Below, piece after piece: positions 63,746 through 64,000 of a stretch of 64,000 bases of DNA (its first letter is position 1; every line of letters begins with the position of its first letter). This DNA is from Paenibacillus alginolyticus DSM 5050 = NBRC 15375 (GTDB lineage Bacteria; Bacillota; Bacilli; Paenibacillales; NBRC-103111), in contig NZ_AUGY01000009.1 in NCBI RefSeq assembly GCF_000422905.1, positions 62,001 through 126,000 of the forward strand, given 5' to 3'. Both the position numbers and the translations under genes were made by a program. The notes under the pieces are model-generated. The model had not been told where the DNA came from and ran no database searches. It was given only the letters and a program-made list of their open reading frames with translations.

Positions 63746-64000
63746 TTACTCCAACAACTCGTCAAAGATCTCCCGGAACTGATCCGCTACAGAGGAAGAA
63801 CCTTCCTCCAACTCTTCACTACTGAAAAAGTAGCGATGATGGGACTCATCCATATCCAACATATCCGATAGAAATCCTTTGAAACCACGCGTTTTGCGAT
63901 CGAACTCTAAGATGATTTCAACACCGTCTTCATCCGGGTAGAAGATGAGTTCAAGCTCATCCACCGAACTGCGGTACTCGCCATTTTTATAGGGGACAAA
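63746..64000 (-). CDS. spo0M: Sporulation-control protein Spo0M (C-terminal part)
   Basis: The reading frame continues off the window; only the last 84 residues are seen. SSVDELELIFYPDEDGVEII and RKTRGFKGFLSDMLDMDES match the C-terminal region of Spo0M (SpoOM), an arrestin-like cytoplasmic protein that affects sporulation through Spo0A phosphorylation in Bacillus. A GTG at 63964 lies within the frame but has no ribosome site and coding similarity extends upstream of it. The ending SVADQFREIFDELLE is followed by the terminator at 63685-63740. Confidence 0.8.
   Translation of the reverse strand, partial: FVPYKNGEYRSSVDELELIFYPDEDGVEIILEFDRKTRGFKGFLSDMLDMDESHHRYFFSSEELEEGSSSVADQFREIFDELLE

Overview
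The window looks like chromosomal DNA from a plant- or soil-associated Paenibacillus or close relative. The signs are mid-GC sequence with strong AGGAGG-type ribosome sites, many carbohydrate ABC importers with separate lipoprotein binding proteins, YesM/YesN-type two-component pairs, AraC and LacI regulators, a bacillithiol-dependent FosB, and sporulation/germination genes (Spo0M, a GerXC remnant). No rRNA, tRNA, prophage, insertion sequence or CRISPR array was recognised.

Layout. 0-3.3 kb: sugar ABC importer (partial) with a divergent LacI-type regulator and three related operator-like palindromes. 3.3-11.9 kb: housekeeping and resistance genes (SDR, nuclease-family pseudogene, KtrB pseudogene, uracil permease, APH-like kinase, DUF1904, FosB, MocR regulator, LysE exporter). 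12.0-12.5 kb: a hairpin-dense 154-bp tandem repeat. 12.6-28.0 kb: a uronate/pectin-oligomer region with a TRAP transporter and YesMN pair, a KdgF-like cupin, a GH4 glycosidase, three AraC regulators, a phytanoyl-CoA dioxygenase-like enzyme, and the operon kduI-deoR-kduD-TIM-barrel isomerase. 28-31.9 kb: small genes, broken genes and a repeat-rich gap. 32-37.7 kb: a beta-fructoside locus (LacI, ABC importer, GH32). 38.4-47.1 kb: a deleted arabinose/fucose isomerase-like gene, a frameshifted AraC gene and a YesN/ABC/YesM cluster. 47.3-51.6 kb: an L-fucose operon (fucU-fucI-kinase remnant-aldolase) with a divergent LacI regulator. 51.8-56.7 kb: hypothetical genes, an SDR, and a broken secreted beta-helix protein with its AraC regulator. 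56.9-61.6 kb: a Tat module. 61.6-64 kb: a frameshifted amino-acid permease, a hypothetical gene and partial spo0M.

The most notable system is at 57-61.6 kb. A Tat-signal flavin amine/amino-acid oxidase, a RidA-family protein carrying its own signal peptide, TatA and TatC are grouped around a divergent promoter with two TnrA/GlnR-type boxes. They sit beside a miniature TnrA paralogue that lacks the C-terminal region which in TnrA contacts glutamine synthetase. This reads as a self-contained, nitrogen-controlled system for extracytoplasmic oxidative deamination: oxidase makes imine, RidA hydrolyses it, ammonia is released. The amino-acid permease next to it would fit the theme but is frameshifted here.

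At least nine genes are broken. Four carry an apparent single-base loss, in or next to short homopolymers, that restores family similarity when corrected. Others carry out-of-frame internal deletions (isomerase at 39.2 kb, sugar kinase at 48.0 kb, beta-helix protein at 55.3 kb). Sequencing or assembly error and genuine decay cannot be told apart from the sequence alone.
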